64,000 nucleotides of DNA from Natronorubrum halalkaliphilum (GTDB lineage: Archaea > Halobacteriota > Halobacteria > Halobacteriales > Natrialbaceae): the NCBI RefSeq assembly GCF_009834785.1, contig NZ_WUYX01000023.1, positions 47,900 to 111,899 of the forward strand. Reading direction: 5' to 3'. The position numbers and the translations under genes were made by a program. The notes below the pieces were generated by a model. That model was not told the origin of the DNA and did no database searches. It saw only the letters and a list, made by a program, of their open reading frames with translations. Within the stretch, counting starts at the first letter, position 1. Every line of letters begins with the position of its first letter. Below are positions 26,065 through 35,070 of the stretch, in pieces.

Positions 26065-27216
26065 ATGTCCAACGGAGAATTCGGCGAGTACGGGGGGAGA
26101 CACGTGCCTGAACCACTGCTCGAGCCGCTCGAGCAACTCGCGGCCGCCTACGACGACGTCGCCGACAGCGACGCGTTCCGGTCCGACCTTCGGGACCATC
26201 TCGAGGAGTTCGCCGGTCGGCCGACGCCGCTGTACCATGCGCGCAATTTGAGCGATCGGTACGGTGCCGAAATCTACCTCAAACGCGAGGACTTGCTCCA
26301 CGGCGGCGCACACAAGATCAACAACTGCCTCGGACAGGCGTTGCTCGCCAAGCGAGCCGGACGCGACCGCCTCATCGCGGAAACCGGGGCCGGCCAGCAC
26401 GGCACCGCGACCGCGATGGTCGGGGCGTTGCTCGGTCTCGAGACGGAGATCTATATGGGCGCGAAAGACGTCGAGCGCCAGGAGATGAACGTCTTCCGGA
26501 TGCGACTGATGGGTGCCGAGGTCAACGAGGTGACCCGCGGCAACGAGGGGCTCGCCGACGCCGTCGACGCGGCACTCGAGGACTTCGCGGAAAACGTCGA
26601 CGACACCCACTATCTTGTCGGCAGCGTCGTCGGCCCAGATCCGTTCCCGCGGATGGTACGGGACTTCCAGAGCGTCATCGGTCGCGAAGCTCGCGAACAG
26701 TTCCGAGACCGAACTGGGGAACTCCCCGACGCCGCGGTCGCCTGCGTCGGCGGCGGCTCGAACGCGATCGGGCTCTTTCACGCCTTCCGAGAGGACGACG
26801 TCGACTTCTACGGAGCCGAAGGCGGCGGCGAAGGCGCCGACTCGAGCAAGCACGCGGCCCCGCTCGCGAAGGGGACGGACGACGTCATCCACGGGATGAA
26901 GACGCGGGTGATCGACGACGACGTCGACGTCCACTCGGTGTCGGCCGGCCTGGACTACCCCGGTGTCGGCCCCGAACACGCCATGTACCGGGCCGTCGGC
27001 CGCTGTGAGTATCAGGGGATCACTGACGAAGCGGCGCTCGCGGCGTTTCGGGAACTGAGCGAAACGGAGGGCATCATTCCGGCCCTCGAGTCCAGTCACG
27101 CTATCGCGCGGGCGATCCAACTGGCCGAAGCCGGTGAGCACGAGACGATCCTCGTGAATCTCTCGGGTCGCGGCGACAAGGACATGGAAACCGCGGCGTC
27201 GAAGTTCGATCTCTGA
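26065..27216 (+). CDS. trpB: Tryptophan synthase beta chain (stand-alone)
   Basis: A 383-aa TrpB1-type protein that condenses indole with serine using PLP. The PLP lysine is in GGAHKINNCLGQALLAKRAG (about residues 77-96), the catalytic Glu in AETGAGQHGTATAM (about 103-116), and the phosphate cup in CVGGGSNAIGLF (about 226-237). The family end ALESSHAIARA...NLSGRGDKDM is intact. Some usually constant positions differ: HTGAHK is HGGAHK, the GSxTLKDA stretch is GNEGLADA, and GPHPYP is GPDPFP. No trpA or other trp gene is adjacent. The frame opens at 25936; the ATG at 26065 gives the normal length. It could serve an auxiliary indole-salvage role. Confidence 0.88.
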   Translation: MSNGEFGEYGGRHVPEPLLEPLEQLAAAYDDVADSDAFRSDLRDHLEEFAGRPTPLYHARNLSDRYGAEIYLKREDLLHGGAHKINNCLGQALLAKRAGRDRLIAETGAGQHGTATAMVGALLGLETEIYMGAKDVERQEMNVFRMRLMGAEVNEVTRGNEGLADAVDAALEDFAENVDDTHYLVGSVVGPDPFPRMVRDFQSVIGREAREQFRDRTGELPDAAVACVGGGSNAIGLFHAFREDDVDFYGAEGGGEGADSSKHAAPLAKGTDDVIHGMKTRVIDDDVDVHSVSAGLDYPGVGPEHAMYRAVGRCEYQGITDEAALAAFRELSETEGIIPALESSHAIARAIQLAEAGEHETILVNLSGRGDKDMETAASKFDL

Positions 27217-27249
27217 TCGGCAGACACACACCGCATATCGCGCCCCGCC

Positions 27250-27660
27250 TTACAGCGATTCCCGCACTCGAGTCGCCAACTCGGTCGCCTCGTCGGGATC
27301 GAGTTCCGTCCGCGCAAGCGACACCGTGACGTCATCCTCGACGGAACGGGGCACGAGATGAACGTGTGCGTGGTCGACGGTCCCGACCAACGGCCCGCTT
27401 GTGTGGAAGACGCTGAATCCGTCGGGCTCGAGCGTCGCCTCCAGTGCGTTCGTGACGGTCCGGACCGTCTCGAAGACGGCCGCCGAGGTCGAGTCATCGA
27501 TCAGCAGAATCTCTTCCTCGTGAACCCGTGGAACGACGAGCGTGTGGCCCGTTACAGCCGGGTTCCGATCGAGAAAGGCGACGGTTCGGTCGTCTTCATA
27601 GAGGATGTGGGCTGGCCGGTCACCGGCGATAATCCGGCAGAACTCGCAGTTGTCGTGCAT
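27250..27660 (-). CDS. HIT-family nucleotide hydrolase
   Basis: A 136-aa HIT protein. The N-terminus has CEFCRIIAGDRPAHILYEDD (about residues 5-24), followed by GHTLVVPRVH, and the histidine triad VDHAHVHLVPR (about 102-112). These proteins hydrolyse or transfer nucleotides from dinucleoside polyphosphates or nucleoside phosphoramidates. The two N-terminal Cys suggest a zinc site, as in some archaeal and bacterial HIT proteins. It is convergent with trpB. Confidence 0.92.
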   Translation of the reverse strand: MHDNCEFCRIIAGDRPAHILYEDDRTVAFLDRNPAVTGHTLVVPRVHEEEILLIDDSTSAAVFETVRTVTNALEATLEPDGFSVFHTSGPLVGTVDHAHVHLVPRSVEDDVTVSLARTELDPDEATELATRVRESL

Positions 27661-27766
27661 ATTTCACCCCTCTCCTGAACGCTCATATAGCTGTCTCCGT
27701 TTCCGTCTCCGGACTCGAGTCCGGTGGCGTCAGCCCGCCTCGACCGCCAGCAGCCCACACACTGTA

Positions 27767-28828
27767 TCACAACAGTCCGTGCTGGTCTTGCACCGTCCGA
27801 TACTGCTCGAGATACTGCTCGGCGACCGCCGACCGGTCGTACTCGGCGAACCGATCGTCGACATCGCGATACTCGAGGTCGCCCGCCTCGAGGATGGCGT
27901 CGGCGAGCTCCGCCTCGCTCGTCGTTCGGAACCCCCGATCCCACCCCTCCACGAGTTCGTGTGCACTCGAGTCGGCGTGATACTCGACGATCCCGACACA
28001 CCCCGACGCCACTCCCCACAGCATCTCCGTCGGGAACACGCAGTGTTCGGCCGTCTGCGCGAAGACGTGTGCGCCCCGGTAGACGGCGATCCGCTCCTCG
28101 AGTTCCAGATCGCCGGCGAACGAGATCCGGTCGTCGATCCGAAGATCGCTCGCGAGACGTTCGTAGGCCGCTCGCTCGGGACCGTCGCCGACGACGACGG
28201 TCGACCAGTCGCGGTCTCGAAGTTCTGCCAGCGCGAGCAACAGGCTCTCGAGATTCGCCCCCTCGTCGAGTCGGCGGGCGTAGACGATATCGACCCGATC
28301 GCCCGGTGGGACGGACTGGACGCGCTCGAGATCGATCGGATTCGGGATGGTCTCGACGACGTCGCCGTCGGCACCGCGCTCTCGGATCCACGTGGCGACG
28401 AGTTCCGACGGCGTGACGAGCCGGTCGCCCCGTCCGAGCGCTCGCCTCGTCCATCGATCGGCAGCGATGCCGCCGTCGCCGTACCACTCGGCGAGCATCG
28501 GGGCCCGCGCGAGCGTTGCGCCCCAGCGTGCCGCGAGCAGGGCCGTTGGGGGCTGTGCACTCGCGTGGACGACATCGGGACTCGCTGCCAGCAGATCGAA
28601 CGGGAGTCGGAGACAGAACGATCGGCGCGCCTCGGGGCTCGCTGAAACGGCGTGGTAGGTAATGTCGTCTCGCTCGAGCGTGGTCGCGTCGTCGTCCCAG
28701 AACTTGGCACAGAACAGGTGGACGTCGTGACCGTGGTCCCGGAGTAACTCGATAATCGACTGGAACCGCTGGTTCGTCTCGGTATCGCGGTGAAAAACCG
28801 TGTCGATCGAGACGAACACGACGCGCAT
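27767..28828 (-). CDS. GT4-family glycosyltransferase
   Basis: A 353-aa GT-B glycosyltransferase. The N-terminal Rossmann half starts MRVVFVSIDTVFHRDTETNQ. The C-terminal nucleotide-sugar half contains IVYARRLDEGANLESLLLAL (about 183-202), VVVGDGPERAAYERLA (about 217-232) and the donor-site region FAQTAEHCVFPTEMLWGVAS (about 262-281) with an E-x7-E-like spacing. It should transfer a sugar from a nucleotide sugar to a lipid, protein or polysaccharide acceptor. No other glycosylation gene is adjacent. Confidence 0.9.
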   Translation of the reverse strand: MRVVFVSIDTVFHRDTETNQRFQSIIELLRDHGHDVHLFCAKFWDDDATTLERDDITYHAVSASPEARRSFCLRLPFDLLAASPDVVHASAQPPTALLAARWGATLARAPMLAEWYGDGGIAADRWTRRALGRGDRLVTPSELVATWIRERGADGDVVETIPNPIDLERVQSVPPGDRVDIVYARRLDEGANLESLLLALAELRDRDWSTVVVGDGPERAAYERLASDLRIDDRISFAGDLELEERIAVYRGAHVFAQTAEHCVFPTEMLWGVASGCVGIVEYHADSSAHELVEGWDRGFRTTSEAELADAILEAGDLEYRDVDDRFAEYDRSAVAEQYLEQYRTVQDQHGLL

Positions 28829-29163
28829 ACACCGCGGAACGTAACGATAGGATAAAAAGTCACTTCTTTCGGCCAGTTGTCCGTTGGGCGACCGATTTCG
28901 GTTCGACTCGAGGTTCCAGGGGTGATCAGTTTGTTACTGAGGTCAGCCCATTCGGATCTTCACTCGTTGCTGTCTGTGTCGCCGGTGGCGTTGTCTCCGG
29001 TGGTGTCGTTTCCGTTGGCGCTCGTGTCATCGCCATCGTTCTTCTCGTCTCACATCCGCCTGACGGGCAGCGTTGTGATCGGTGTGTAAATCGCTTCAGC
29101 ACCACCGATAGTGCTGTGAGAGAAGGCAGTACCACGACGAAAATCCCGGTCGCGACCGATCAG
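28829..29163. other. Intergenic gap with a possible decayed coding remnant
   Basis: This is 335 bp without a confident gene. On the minus strand, the frame of the downstream acidic protein continues past its TAA, passes a TGA at 29050-29052 and ends at 28960 with a haloacidic peptide (DEKNDGDDTSANGNDTTGD, plus a further NATGDTDSNE). This could be a remnant of a longer tail or of a neighbouring gene. The overlapping frame reads as a Thr/Pro-rich peptide, so the assignment is uncertain. Confidence 0.3.
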
Positions 29164-29853
29164 TTAGTCGTCGCCGACGGTGAGTGCATCAGTGATGAAC
29201 TCGGTGATTTGGTCGACGACACCCGCATCTTCGTCTTCGTCGTCCTCGTCGTCATCTCCGTCGTCTTCGCCATCACCTTCATCGTCGTCCCCGTCCGTAT
29301 CGTCTTCGTCGTCACTGTCGTCTTCGCCATCTCCATCGTCGCTGCCGTTTTCGTCACCTGATGAGTCATCATCGTCGGCGTCGTCTTCGTCCTCTTCCTC
29401 ATTACTCTCATCCGTTTCGTCGTCATCGTCCGATCCGTCTGTATCCTCCTCAGCGTCTTCATCATCGTCCGTCTCCGTGTCGTCGTCGTCATCCGACTCG
29501 TCGCCCGTTTCCGCATCGTCGTCGTCCGATGGTGGTTCGTCGCCCGCCTCACCTTCCTCATCGGTGTCGTCGTCATCGGCTGTCTCATCTACCGAGTCGT
29601 CCGTCTCGTTGTCCTCCTCCGAGTCGTTCTCGTCGTCGGTTTCGTCGGAGTCATTCGACTCAGTACCGGGGTCGTCGACGTCGACTGGTTCGTCACCGCC
29701 GTCATCAGCCGACGAACTGCCGGGCGAGAACCCGGCACCGACGGCCGCGATGGTCATACCGAACGCGACGAGCACGACCAGAATCGTCACGAGGACGGCT
29801 GCGGTCGAAACCGCGCTCTGATCGTCGCCGTTCTTCCCACCCGTATCTTGCAT
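29164..29853 (-). CDS. Single-TM protein with a very acidic low-complexity ectodomain
   Basis: A 229-aa protein. One TM segment (AAVLVTILVVLVAFGMTIAA, about residues 19-38) is followed by about 170 residues made almost wholly of Asp, Glu, Ser, Gly and Thr. The last 18 residues are more normal (DQITEFITDALTVGD) and may form a short amphipathic helix. The topology suggests a surface-exposed polyanion. A role in cation binding, adhesion or spacing is speculative. The DNA is a long GA/TC-biased tract, and shadow frames here are artefacts. Confidence 0.65.
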   Translation of the reverse strand: MQDTGGKNGDDQSAVSTAAVLVTILVVLVAFGMTIAAVGAGFSPGSSSADDGGDEPVDVDDPGTESNDSDETDDENDSEEDNETDDSVDETADDDDTDEEGEAGDEPPSDDDDAETGDESDDDDDTETDDDEDAEEDTDGSDDDDETDESNEEEDEDDADDDDSSGDENGSDDGDGEDDSDDEDDTDGDDDEGDGEDDGDDDEDDEDEDAGVVDQITEFITDALTVGDD

Positions 29854-30153
29854 CGTAGGACGTAGTCTGGGACTCGAGACGCTTTGTTACGAACCACAAT
29901 CAGTATCATGGTGGTCGGTGGCACACACTTCTCGACTCGAGCGGGACGAATCGCGCGTTCACTCGCCGCTCCCTGGTGCTGAATCGCACGAGTGCGTGGC
30001 GACGACCACCGGTGTAAGGTCGGACTAGACGGCCACAGTGCCGGGTCGAACTTGTGCCTTCGGCTCGGCGTGTCCTCCCTCACCAAACAGCGCCCGTCGC
30101 GTCCGCGGTTCCGCAACCAAAACGACTACCGTACCGAGTCGACACCTGCGTGT
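29854..30153. other. Divergent intergenic region, nothing recognised
   Basis: This 300 bp separates the acidic membrane protein from the S9 peptidase and should hold both promoters. No palindromic element of family A or B, no RNA gene and no credible small ORF was seen. Confidence 0.4.
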
Positions 30154-31986
30154 ATGGGACGCTACGAGATCGAACGCTACCTCAATATTCGAAGCGCCTA
30201 CGGGACGTCGTTCGGCCCCGACGGTGACCGACTCTCGTTCCTGATGGATACGACCGGAACCGCACAGGTCTGGACGCTCGAGGACCCTCGCTCGTGGCCC
30301 GAACAGCGGACGTTCTACGACGAACGAGTGACCTTCGCCTCGTGGTCGCCGGAACGACCCGAACTGATCTTCGGGATGGACGAGGGCGGCAACGAACGCG
30401 CCCAACTGTTCAAACTGGACGGCAAGACGGGTAAAATCGAGAACCTGACGGCGATGCCCGACGCCAAGCATCGCTGGGGCGGCTGGAGCCACGACGGCGA
30501 ACGGTTCGCGTTCGCCTCGAACCGACGCGACGAGTCCGTCTTCGACATCTACGTTCAGGACCGCGACGAAACAGGTGATGAAGCTGAACTCGTCTACGAG
30601 GGCGACGGCTGGCTCTCGCTTTCCGGCTGGAGCCCCGACGACTCCCGACTGCTCGTCTCGCAGGCCTACTCCAACTTCGATCAGGATCTCTATGTGCTCG
30701 ATCTCGCATCCGACGAGCCGGGACTCGAGCACCTCACGCCCCACGAGGGCGACGTTCGTTATCAAAGCGCGAGCTGGGCACCGGGCGGCGAGGGTATCTA
30801 TCTCGTGACCGACGAGGGCGATGCGGACACGCTCTATCTGGCCTATCTCGACCTCGAGGATGGCGACCTCGAGACCGTCACGGATGGCGACGGATGGAAC
30901 GTCGGTGGCATCGCGCTGGACGACGAGACGGGTCGGTTCGTCTACTCCCGAAACGTGGAGGGCTACACCGATCTGACGATCGGGGAATTCAACGCGGACG
31001 ATCCCACGGCGTTCGAGACGTTTCCCGAACCCGACCTGCCGGGCGGTATCTCCGGCGGCGTGAGCTTCGACCCTGACGCCGAGCGCTTTGCACTGTCAAC
31101 AACCGGCGATACGGTCAACACGAACGTCTTCGTAGTCGACATCGAGACCGGCGAGACCAAGCGCTGGACCGACGCCCCGACAGCGGGCATTCCACGGGAC
31201 TCGTTTGACGAGTCCGAACTGGTCCATATCGAGAGCTTCGACGGGCTCGAGGTGCCCGGCTTTCTGACGCTTCCCGACGACGATGGGACGGCCGACAGCG
31301 ACGACGGCGTTCCCGTCATCGTCGACATCCACGGCGGTCCCGAGAGCCAGCGCCGGCCGTCGTTCTCGAGTGTCAAACAGTACTTCCTCGATCAGGGCTA
31401 CGGCTACTTCGAACCCAACGTCCGGGGCTCGTCGGGCTACGGTGCCGACTACGCGGCCCTCGACGACGTCGAAAAACGAATGGACTCGGTCGCCGACATC
31501 GAAGCCTGCGTCGAGTGGCTGCAAGCCCATCCGGCGGTCGATCCCGATCGAATCGTCGCCAAGGGCGGTTCCTACGGCGGGTTCATGGTCCTCGCCGCGC
31601 TGACGGAGTACCCCGACCTCTGGGCCGCCGGGATTGACATCGTCGGCATCGCCAACTTCGTCACGTTCCTCGAGAACACGGGCGACTGGCGGCGCGAACT
31701 CCGCGAGGCGGAGTACGGCAGTCTCGAGGAGGACCGCGAATTCTTGGCGGAAATTTCGCCGACGAATAACATCGAACACATCGATTCGCCGCTGTTCGTG
31801 CTCCACGGCGAAAACGACCCGCGCGTTCCCGTGGGCGAGGCCGAGCAGATCGTCGAGCAGGCCGCGGAGCAAGGCGTCCCGGTTCGGAAGCTGATCTTCG
31901 ACGACGAGGGCCACGGCTTCTCGAAGCTCGAGAACCGCATCGAGGCCTACAACGCGATCGTCGACTTCCTCGACGAACACGTCTGA
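30154..31986 (+). CDS. S9-family prolyl oligopeptidase/acylaminoacyl peptidase
   Basis: A 610-aa serine peptidase. The N-terminal half is a seven-bladed beta-propeller with repeated FGPDGDRLSF, ASWSPERPEL, GGWSHDGERF, SGWSPDDSRL and ASWAPGGEGI blades. The C-terminal alpha/beta-hydrolase domain carries the nucleophile in AKGGSYGGFMVLAAL (about residues 469-483), Asp in LHGENDPRVPVGEAEQ (about 550-565) and His in FDDEGHGFSKLENR (about 586-599). It should cleave short peptides in the cytoplasm. No signal peptide is present. The frame opens at 29992; the ATG at 30154 was chosen because the blades start immediately after. Confidence 0.93.
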   Translation: MGRYEIERYLNIRSAYGTSFGPDGDRLSFLMDTTGTAQVWTLEDPRSWPEQRTFYDERVTFASWSPERPELIFGMDEGGNERAQLFKLDGKTGKIENLTAMPDAKHRWGGWSHDGERFAFASNRRDESVFDIYVQDRDETGDEAELVYEGDGWLSLSGWSPDDSRLLVSQAYSNFDQDLYVLDLASDEPGLEHLTPHEGDVRYQSASWAPGGEGIYLVTDEGDADTLYLAYLDLEDGDLETVTDGDGWNVGGIALDDETGRFVYSRNVEGYTDLTIGEFNADDPTAFETFPEPDLPGGISGGVSFDPDAERFALSTTGDTVNTNVFVVDIETGETKRWTDAPTAGIPRDSFDESELVHIESFDGLEVPGFLTLPDDDGTADSDDGVPVIVDIHGGPESQRRPSFSSVKQYFLDQGYGYFEPNVRGSSGYGADYAALDDVEKRMDSVADIEACVEWLQAHPAVDPDRIVAKGGSYGGFMVLAALTEYPDLWAAGIDIVGIANFVTFLENTGDWRRELREAEYGSLEEDREFLAEISPTNNIEHIDSPLFVLHGENDPRVPVGEAEQIVEQAAEQGVPVRKLIFDDEGHGFSKLENRIEAYNAIVDFLDEHV

Positions 31987-32052
31987 GCGCTAACAAACAG
32001 CTAACGTTACCGATTCACGGGCGTTAACCAACCCCCCTCGCATAGGTTCGGT

Positions 32053-33072
32053 ATGCGCTGGCGACGCGCAGCGGCCGGGCTCACGCTGGCGATCGCGCTA
32101 GTCGGCCTGCTGGTCTACGGCGTCGGCTGGGAAGCCGTCCTCGAGCACGTCGGTCGAGCCGACCCGCTCGCGCTGATGGGTGCTGCCGTAACCGGGCTCG
32201 GCATCCTCCTTTTTCGCGGGCTGATCGTCGAGCGGTTACTCAAACCCATTCAGGGATCCGCTCGCGGGTCCACGTTTGCCACGGCGTTTCTGGCCGGCTA
32301 TTTCGCCCGAAGCGCGCTTCCGTGGGGACGGTCGACCGGGACACCGATCACGGCGTATCTCCTCGCAGCGAATTCCGACTCCGAGTTCGAAGACAATCTC
32401 GCGGTCGTCGCGACCGCCGAACTGTTCGGCTTCGCCGCGAGCCTGGTGATCGCGCTCGTCGGCCTCACCGCGTACGTTATCGGCGGTTCGAACGCGCCAC
32501 AGGGCCTGCTCGCGAGCGGGGCCCTCGTCGGCACCGGCGGATTGCTCGTCGCCGGAACGGTCGTCCTGACCGTCGATCGGGGCTGGGCTCGCCCGCTCCT
32601 GTTCGACTTCGCGCTGACGTGTGAGACCGCCGCCGGGAAACTCCCGCGTGTGAACGGCATCGACGGGGTCCTCACCCGTCGGCTCGAGCGGCTGTTTTCG
32701 GCGCTCGAGCGGATCGGGGCGGCTCGCCGAACGCTCGTGATCGCGTTCGGCGCGGCACTCGCGGGGTGGGTCATCAACGCGTTGCCGCTGTATTTCAGTC
32801 TGCTCGCGCTGGGGGTTTCGGCGCCGCTCTCGATCGCGCTCCTCTGTGCGCCGCTTGCGTCCTTCGGCGGCGTGCTCCCGTTACCGGGTGGGACCGGTGG
32901 GATCGAAGTCGTCCTGGCCAGCCTGCTCGTCGCCACCGTCGGACTGACCGGCGATGTGGCGACGGCGGCGGCGCTGCTGTACCGGCTGACGACCTACTGG
33001 CTCCACCTGGCTATCAGCGGTGCCGGTGCAGTGTACCTTTCCGTCTCCGGGAGGCGGGTCGTGTCGGTTTGA
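32053..33072 (+). CDS. Flippase-like/LPG synthase TM-domain protein
   Basis: A 339-aa membrane protein of the UPF0104 (lysylphosphatidylglycerol synthase TM-region) family with about eight TM segments. Characteristic parts are TFATAFLAGYFARSALPWGR (about 76-95) and PLASFGGVLPLPGGTGGIEV (about 270-289). Archaeal members are annotated as flippase-like proteins, and some are found with lipid or glycan genes. Substrate is unknown. It lies 66 nt after the S9 peptidase on the same strand. Confidence 0.85.
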   Translation: MRWRRAAAGLTLAIALVGLLVYGVGWEAVLEHVGRADPLALMGAAVTGLGILLFRGLIVERLLKPIQGSARGSTFATAFLAGYFARSALPWGRSTGTPITAYLLAANSDSEFEDNLAVVATAELFGFAASLVIALVGLTAYVIGGSNAPQGLLASGALVGTGGLLVAGTVVLTVDRGWARPLLFDFALTCETAAGKLPRVNGIDGVLTRRLERLFSALERIGAARRTLVIAFGAALAGWVINALPLYFSLLALGVSAPLSIALLCAPLASFGGVLPLPGGTGGIEVVLASLLVATVGLTGDVATAAALLYRLTTYWLHLAISGAGAVYLSVSGRRVVSV

Positions 33073-33196
33073 GTCACGCCGGGGTCGGCCTTGCCCTCCC
33101 GTGCCGTCTCCACACCGATTTTGGGTCGCTATCATCGATAATCGTTAGTCGCTTTGTTCAGCAAAACTTACATTTACTCGCGCAAGATGCACAACC

Positions 33197-34174
33197 GTGC
33201 CCGCTATCGAAACGACCGCCCTGACCAAACGGTACGGCGAGGACATCCTCGCCGTCGACGGCCTCGATCTGACGGTCGAGGAAGGAGAGATATTCGGCTT
33301 TCTGGGACCTAACGGTGCCGGAAAGTCGACGACGATCAACATGTTACTGGACTTCGTCCGCCCCTCCGAGGGACGCGCAACGGTGCTGGGATACGACGCC
33401 CAAGACGAAACCGGCGCGATCCGCGAGCGAATCGGCGTCCTGCCCGAGGGGGCAACCCTTTACGAGCGACTGACGGCTCGCGAACACGTCGAATGGGTCG
33501 CTGACACGAAGCGTTCGACCACGGACGTCGATGCGATTCTCGACCGGGTCGGCATCCTCGAGGACGCCGACCGAGCGGCCGGCGGGTTCTCGAAGGGAAT
33601 GCGCCAGCGACTCGGCCTCGGGATGGCGCTCGTCGGCGATCCGGACCTGCTAATCCTCGACGAACCGTCTTCGGGGCTCGATCCGAACGGCATCCAGGAC
33701 ATGCGGCAACTGCTCCGCGAGGAGGCCGAGTCGGGAACGACCGTCTTCTTCTCGAGTCACATCCTCTCGGAGGTCGAAGCCGTCTGTGACCGGGTCGGTA
33801 TCATGAACCAGGGACGGCTCGTGGCACTGGATAGCATCGCAACGCTTCGAGACGAGGCGACCGGGGAGGCGACCATCGAGGTCGAACTCGCTTCGCCGGC
33901 CGATCCCGAGTCGCTCGCGGTCGACTCGATCGACGGCGTCCGAGGGGCGACCGTCGAGGACGGCGCAGTAACCGCCGTCTGCGAGACGCCCGGCGTCAAG
34001 GTCGACGTCGTCCGCCACCTCGATCAACGGGCCACCGTAACGGACATCCTCTCGAGCGATACGTCACTCGAGGAGCTGTTCAACCAGTACACCGGAGAGA
34101 CCGACGCGTTACCCGGCGACGAAGTCGGGACGCCGGACGATGCTCGCGACCGGGAGCCAGAGGTGATCGCATGA
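33197..34174 (+). CDS. ABC-2 type transporter ATP-binding protein
   Basis: A 325-aa ABC ATPase of the drug/Na+ exporter (ABC-2) type. Walker A is GFLGPNGAGKSTTINMLLDF (about 35-54), the signature is GFSKGMRQRLGLGMALVGDP (about 131-150), Walker B is LLILDEPSSGLDPNG (about 151-165) and the H-loop is SSHILSEVEAV. A C-terminal regulatory extension covers about residues 220-325. The start is GTG; an out-of-frame ATG ten bases upstream should not be used. The stop overlaps the permease start (ATGA). Confidence 0.92.
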   Translation: MPAIETTALTKRYGEDILAVDGLDLTVEEGEIFGFLGPNGAGKSTTINMLLDFVRPSEGRATVLGYDAQDETGAIRERIGVLPEGATLYERLTAREHVEWVADTKRSTTDVDAILDRVGILEDADRAAGGFSKGMRQRLGLGMALVGDPDLLILDEPSSGLDPNGIQDMRQLLREEAESGTTVFFSSHILSEVEAVCDRVGIMNQGRLVALDSIATLRDEATGEATIEVELASPADPESLAVDSIDGVRGATVEDGAVTAVCETPGVKVDVVRHLDQRATVTDILSSDTSLEELFNQYTGETDALPGDEVGTPDDARDREPEVIA

Positions 34175-35007
34175 GCGTCGTTTCGGTCGCCAAGCGCGAC
34201 TTCCTGGACGTCCGCCGGGCCAAACTCGTCTGGGCGCCCGTCGCGCTGTACGTCGTGTTCATGCTCCTGTTCTACTGGGGCCAGAGCAACAGTTCGAACC
34301 CGGACTTTTATGCGGTCATGTTCAGCCTCGCGACGGTCGGCGGCGTGTTGCTCGTCCCGCTCGTCGCACTCGTCGCGGCGTACCTCTCGATCGCCGGTGA
34401 GCGCGAATCGGGCAGTATCAGATACCAGTTGAGTCTCCCGGTCTCACGGACCGATGTCGTCCTCGGCAAACTGCTCGCTCGAACGGGCGTGGTGGCCGCC
34501 GCGCTGCTCGCCGCGTTCGCTATCGGCATCGTCGCAGCCTGGATTCTCGTTCCGGAGATGACCGTCGAGTACGGCGATTACACCGCGTTCGTCGGTCTCA
34601 CGCTACTGTACGCGTCCGCCTACGTCGCCGTCGCCGTCGCGATTTCGGCGGCGACCTCGAGTCGGTCGCGGGCGATGAGCAGCGCGATCGGCTTCTTCTT
34701 CGTGTTCAACATCGTCTGGAACTTCCTCCCGGTTGGTCCGACGTACATGGCCGAGTTCGTCTTCGAAGAACTGGGGATCGGCTACGCCGACGAGCACCTG
34801 CAGTTCATCTTCAGTCTCAGTCCGACCGGCGCGTATCTCAACGGGCTTGGACTCGCGTTCCCGGAAACGGCATTCGGTGGTCAGGTCGCGGCTGGCGTCG
34901 ACCCGTTCTACGTCCAGGACTGGTTCATGCTCGTGATCCTCGCCGGCTGGGTGGTCGTTCCGCTCGCACTCGGTATCTGGCAGTTTCGACGTGCGGATCT
35001 CGGATAA
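34171..35007 (+). CDS. ABC-2 type transporter permease
   Basis: A 278-aa permease with six TM segments. A cytoplasmic segment GERESGSIRYQLSLPVSRTD (about residues 74-93) is typical of ABC-2/NosY-like permeases, and a large extracytoplasmic loop follows TM4. It forms an exporter with the preceding ATPase; substrate is unknown. Element A4 starts a few bases after its stop codon. Confidence 0.9.
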   Translation: MSVVSVAKRDFLDVRRAKLVWAPVALYVVFMLLFYWGQSNSSNPDFYAVMFSLATVGGVLLVPLVALVAAYLSIAGERESGSIRYQLSLPVSRTDVVLGKLLARTGVVAAALLAAFAIGIVAAWILVPEMTVEYGDYTAFVGLTLLYASAYVAVAVAISAATSSRSRAMSSAIGFFFVFNIVWNFLPVGPTYMAEFVFEELGIGYADEHLQFIFSLSPTGAYLNGLGLAFPETAFGGQVAAGVDPFYVQDWFMLVILAGWVVVPLALGIWQFRRADLG

Positions 35008-35010
35008 CCG

Positions 35011-35070
35011 AATGCGATCGCCGACCCCGTTCTGGCGATCGGCGGTAACTAGTTACAGCAATCCGTATCA
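35011..35070. repeat. Family A palindromic element, copy A4 (half)
   Basis: A 60-bp piece ending CTAGTTACAGCAATCCGTATCA, the reverse complement of the left end of A2 and A6. Inner arms GCGATCGCC and GGCGATCGGC form a hairpin. The outer TGA (minus strand) is the stop codon of egsA. It fills the gap between the convergent ABC permease and egsA genes, the expected place for a bidirectional terminator. Confidence 0.75.

Noticed and set aside
28926..29135. 69-aa minus-strand frame with a Thr/Pro-rich end (TRAPTETTPPETTPPATQTA)
   Set aside because: It looks like a surface-protein stalk fragment but has no start, signal peptide or partner domain; the overlapping acidic frame is equally plausible, so neither is called a gene.
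29180..29821. 213-aa plus-strand frame rich in Ser opposite the acidic membrane protein
   Set aside because: It is the antisense shadow of an Asp/Glu codon tract; the minus-strand frame has a clear TM segment and haloacidic composition.
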